DNA of 6,580 bases, from positions 1 through 6,580 of the forward strand of contig JAEWYD010000138.1 in assembly GCA_023462275.1 (NCBI GenBank), given 5' to 3'. A model generated the notes under the pieces. That model had not been told where the DNA came from and ran no database searches. It saw only the letters and a program-made list of their open reading frames with translations. Every line of letters begins with the position of its first letter. The first letter of the stretch is position 1. A program made the translations under genes and the position numbers. The DNA comes from Actinomycetes bacterium (lineage in GTDB: Bacteria > Actinomycetota > Actinomycetes > Actinomycetales > Cellulomonadaceae). Shown here one piece after another: positions 3,774-6,580 of this stretch.

Positions 3774-6503
3774 GTGAGCACTCGCGCAGGACGTGGCAAG
3801 ACCGGCGAAGCGCCAGCCACGACGCCCACCACCACCGGCACCTCGAGCATCGACGGCCTCGTCGCCGGCGCCACCAAGGCGCTCGCCGCATACGCCTCGT
3901 TCACGCAGGCCGACGTCGACCACATCGTGAAGAAGGCCTCCGTCGCGGCGCTCAACAAGCACGGCGAGCTCGCCAAGCTCGCGGTGGCCGAGACCGGCCG
4001 CGGCGTCTTCGAGGACAAGGCCGTCAAGAACATCTTCGCCTGCGAGCACGTCACGCACTCGATGGCCGAGCTGAAGACCGTCGGAATCGTCGCCCGCGAC
4101 GACCTCAAGGGCATCGTCGAGATCGCCGAGCCGGTCGGCGTCGTCTGCGGCGTCACCCCGGTGACCAACCCGACCTCGACCGCCATCTTCAAGTCGCTCA
4201 TCGCGCTGAAGACGCGCAACCCGATCATCTTCGCGTTCCACCCGTCCGCCCAGGAGAGCTCGGTCGCCGCCGCGAAGATCGTGCGCGACGCCGCCGTCGC
4301 CGCGGGCGCCCCGGAGCACTGCATCCAGTGGGTCGAGCAGCCGTCCCTCGAGGCGACCGCCGAGCTCATGAACCACCCCGGCGTCGCGCTCATCCTGGCC
4401 ACGGGCGGCAACGCCATGGTCAAGGCGGCGTACTCGTGCGGGAAGCCCGCCCTCGGCGTCGGCGCCGGCAACGTGCCCGCCTACATCGAGAAGACGGCCA
4501 AGCTGAAGCGCGCCGTCAACGACGTCGTCATGAGCAAGTCGTTCGACAACGGCATGGTGTGCGCGTCCGAGCAGGCCGCGATCATCGACACCGAGATCTA
4601 CGACGAGGCGCTCGCCGAGTTCGCGCACCTGCACGCCTACCGCGTGACGGCCGAGGAGAAGGCCAAGCTCGAGCGGCTGATCTTCGGCGTCGACGCGCAG
4701 GGCACCAACTGCGCCAACGCCAAGCTCAACGCCGCCGTCGTCGGGCAGAGCCCGCAGCGCATCGCGGAGATGGCCGGCTTCACGGTGCCCGACGAGACGT
4801 CGATCATCCTCGCCGAGGTCTCCGGCGTCGGCCCGCACGAGCCGCTGACGCGCGAGAAGCTGTGCCCCGTCCTCGCCGTCATGCGCGCCGAGAACCGCGA
4901 GCACGGCATGCAGCTCGCCGAGGCCATGGTGGAGTTCGACGGCCTGGGCCACAGCGCCGCGATCCACTCGACCGACGCCGAGCTGGTCGAGGAGTTCGGC
5001 AGCCGCGTCAAGGCGATCCGCGTCATCTGGAACTCGCCGTCCTCGCAGGGCGGCATCGGCGACATCTACAACGCCTTCATCCCCTCGCTGACGCTCGGCT
5101 GCGGCAGCTACGGCGCCAACTCGGTCTCGAACAACGTCTCGGCGGTGAACCTCCTGAACATCAAGCGCATCGGCCGGCGGAACAACAACCTCCAGTGGTT
5201 CAAGGTCCCGGCCAAGACGTACTTCGAGCCGAACGCCATCCGCTACCTCGAGGACATGGCCGACATCACCCGCGTCACCATCGTGACCGACGCGACGATG
5301 ACGAAGCTCGGCTTCGTCGACAAGGTGATCGACGTCCTCAGCCGGCGTCCGAACAAGGTCGCGCTGCAGATCATCGACAGCATCGAGCCGGAGCCCAGCA
5401 TCTCCACGGTCGACCGCGGCGCCGAGCTCATGCGCGAGTTCAAGCCGGACACGATCATCGCCCTCGGCGGCGGCTCGCCCATGGACGCGGCCAAGGTCAT
5501 GTGGCTGCGGTACGAGCACCCCGAGGTCGTCTTCGCGGACATGCGCGAGAAGTTCTTCGACGTCCGCAAGCGTGCCTTCAAGTTCCCGACGCTCGGCAAC
5601 CTGGCCAAGCTCGTCTGCATCCCGACCACGTCGGGCACCGGCGCCGAGGTCACCCCCTTCGCGGTCATCACCGACCCGAAGTCGGGCCTGAAGTACCCGC
5701 TCGCGGACTACGCGCTCACGCCGACCGTCGCGATCATCGACCCGGCGCTGACCGGCAAGATGCCCGCGTCGCTCGCCGCCGACTCCGGCTTCGACGCCCT
5801 GACGCACGCCACCGAGGCGTTCGTCTCCGTCTACGCCAACGACTTCACCGACGGCATGGCGCTGCAGGCCATCAGGTTGATCTTCGCCAACCTCGAGGCG
5901 TCCGTGAAGGGCGGCGCCGAGGCTGCGGAGGCCCGCGAGAAGATGCACAACGCGGGCACCATCGCCGGCATGGCGTTCGGCAACGCCTTCCTCGGCATCG
6001 TGCACGCGATGGCGCACACCATCGGCTCGCACTTCCACCTGGTGCACGGCCGGACCAACGCGACGCTGCTGCCGCACGTGATCCGCTACAACGGCACGGT
6101 CCCGACCAAGCTCACGAGCTGGCCGAAGTACGAGCACTACGTCGCCCCGGAGCGCTTCCAGGAGATCGCCAAGACCCTCGGCCTGCCGGCGAGCACCCCG
6201 GAGGAGGGCGTCGAGTCCTACGCCCGGGGAGTCGAGGAGCTGCGCGACGCCGTCGGCATCCCGCGCTCGTTCTCGGCGCAGGGCGTGGCGGAGGAGGCGT
6301 TCATCGGCAAGCTGGACGACCTCGCCATGCGGTCCTACGAGGACCAGTGCGCGCCGGCGAACCCGCGCATGCCGATGCTCGACGACATGAAGGACATCAT
6401 GACGGCGGCCTACTACGGGACGTCGCTGCAGGACGTGCGCGCTCGTCGCGCCGCGTCGGGCGAGGCGGGCCGACCCGCCCAGGAGGACGGCTCCGCCGCC
6501 TGA
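3774..6503 (+). CDS. adhE: Bifunctional acetaldehyde-CoA/alcohol dehydrogenase AdhE
   Basis: This complete 909-residue cytosolic fermentative enzyme reduces acetyl-CoA to acetaldehyde and then ethanol, using two NADH. Residues 1-25 are a Thr/Pro/Gly-rich tail not typical of the family. The aldehyde dehydrogenase half runs from about 27 to 465: the nucleotide-binding strand region is VGVVCGVTPVTNPTST (121-136), GAGNVPAYIE is at 230-239, and the catalytic Cys263 lies in DNGMVCASEQ (258-267). A linker around NLQWFKVPAKTYFEP (472-486) leads to the iron alcohol dehydrogenase half, about 487-890. This has ALGGGSPMDAAKVMW (563-577) for NAD and PTTSGTGAEVTPF (617-629). The predicted iron ligands D674, H678, H744 and H758 have the same spacing as E. 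coli D653, H657, H723 and H737. GTG 3774 is chosen from the GGGAGG 6 bases upstream. At 909 residues it is slightly longer than E. coli AdhE (891), because of both tails. It stands alone, divergent from hsp20. Members usually assemble into spirosome filaments. Confidence 0.97.
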   Translation: MSTRAGRGKTGEAPATTPTTTGTSSIDGLVAGATKALAAYASFTQADVDHIVKKASVAALNKHGELAKLAVAETGRGVFEDKAVKNIFACEHVTHSMAELKTVGIVARDDLKGIVEIAEPVGVVCGVTPVTNPTSTAIFKSLIALKTRNPIIFAFHPSAQESSVAAAKIVRDAAVAAGAPEHCIQWVEQPSLEATAELMNHPGVALILATGGNAMVKAAYSCGKPALGVGAGNVPAYIEKTAKLKRAVNDVVMSKSFDNGMVCASEQAAIIDTEIYDEALAEFAHLHAYRVTAEEKAKLERLIFGVDAQGTNCANAKLNAAVVGQSPQRIAEMAGFTVPDETSIILAEVSGVGPHEPLTREKLCPVLAVMRAENREHGMQLAEAMVEFDGLGHSAAIHSTDAELVEEFGSRVKAIRVIWNSPSSQGGIGDIYNAFIPSLTLGCGSYGANSVSNNVSAVNLLNIKRIGRRNNNLQWFKVPAKTYFEPNAIRYLEDMADITRVTIVTDATMTKLGFVDKVIDVLSRRPNKVALQIIDSIEPEPSISTVDRGAELMREFKPDTIIALGGGSPMDAAKVMWLRYEHPEVVFADMREKFFDVRKRAFKFPTLGNLAKLVCIPTTSGTGAEVTPFAVITDPKSGLKYPLADYALTPTVAIIDPALTGKMPASLAADSGFDALTHATEAFVSVYANDFTDGMALQAIRLIFANLEASVKGGAEAAEAREKMHNAGTIAGMAFGNAFLGIVHAMAHTIGSHFHLVHGRTNATLLPHVIRYNGTVPTKLTSWPKYEHYVAPERFQEIAKTLGLPASTPEEGVESYARGVEELRDAVGIPRSFSAQGVAEEAFIGKLDDLAMRSYEDQCAPANPRMPMLDDMKDIMTAAYYGTSLQDVRARRAASGEAGRPAQEDGSAA

Positions 6504-6509
6504 CGGGGT

Positions 6510-6537
6510 GGGCCCCCCCCGGCGCGCCGGGGGGCCC
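6510..6537 (+). terminator. GC-only hairpin after adhE, possible terminator
   Basis: GGG plus eight Cs (6510-6520) and six Gs plus CCC (6529-6537) flank the palindrome GGCGCGCC (6521-6528), starting 6 bases after the stop codon. The arms differ by two bases in homopolymer length. The position suits an adhE terminator, but the neighbouring sequence is degenerate and the homopolymer lengths may be wrong. Confidence 0.4.
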
Positions 6538-6580
6538 CCCCCGCCGGGGCCCCCCCCCGGCCCCCCCCCCCCCCCCCCCC
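6538..6580. repeat. Low-complexity C-rich tail, probably an assembly or sequencing artefact
   Basis: The last 43 bases are almost only C, with three short G interruptions, and end in a run of 20 or more Cs. This looks like loss of signal at a contig end after a strong GC hairpin, not biological sequence. Confidence 0.65.

Noticed and set aside
3726..6137. An 803-codon open frame on the minus strand opposite adhE
   Set aside because: It mirrors the GC-biased codons of adhE; the translation is Val/Arg/Asp/Leu/Gly-rich low complexity with no recognisable domain, whereas adhE is complete on the plus strand.
1..6580. tRNA, rRNA, CRISPR, insertion sequence or phage features
   Set aside because: No cloverleaf-like sequence, regular spacer-repeat array, transposase motif or terminal inverted repeat was seen on reading; nearly all the sequence is accounted for by five genes and their control regions.

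Overview
The window is very GC-rich (about 70% or more by eye), with GC-saturated third codon positions, several GTG starts, a leaderless-type promoter and a CIRCE heat-shock operator. This points to an actinobacterium. AdhE-based fermentation plus the actinobacterial style of the FMN-binding/ApbE pair suggest a facultatively anaerobic member of the Micrococcales, possibly Cellulomonas-like; the genus is inference, not shown. The window appears to end at a contig edge, because the last ~40 bases collapse into C runs.

Layout. (1) 1-1129: the 3' part of a secreted-type FMN-binding domain protein, then apbE, overlapping by 4 bases. Together they are a substrate/enzyme pair for covalent flavinylation, probably the tail of an extracytoplasmic electron-transfer operon. 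(2) 1202-1651: a small SRPBCC (START-like) protein with its own ribosome binding site, followed by a strong hairpin terminator. (3) 1698-1762: a 27-bp tandem repeat with internal dyads, running straight into a leaderless -10 element. (4) 1770-2957: a PatB/MalY-type PLP C-S lyase/aminotransferase, convergent with (5) 2970-3434 on the minus strand, an Hsp20 small heat-shock protein. (6) 3435-3773: a 339-bp divergent control region. It holds a near-consensus CIRCE element overlapping the hsp20 promoter, a structured hsp20 leader, three dyads resembling DosR/DevR boxes, and a likely adhE promoter. (7) 3774-6503: a complete bifunctional aldehyde/alcohol dehydrogenase AdhE with all catalytic residues visible, followed by a GC hairpin and degenerate poly-C sequence.

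Working together: AdhE regenerates NAD+ by reducing acetyl-CoA to ethanol without oxygen. The flavinylated protein probably passes electrons outside the membrane. Hsp20 protects proteins under stress. The regulatory region between hsp20 and adhE is the most informative part of the window, because it suggests HrcA (heat) control leftward and possibly hypoxia control rightward. I see no convincing wholly new system, phage, CRISPR, transposon or RNA gene here.
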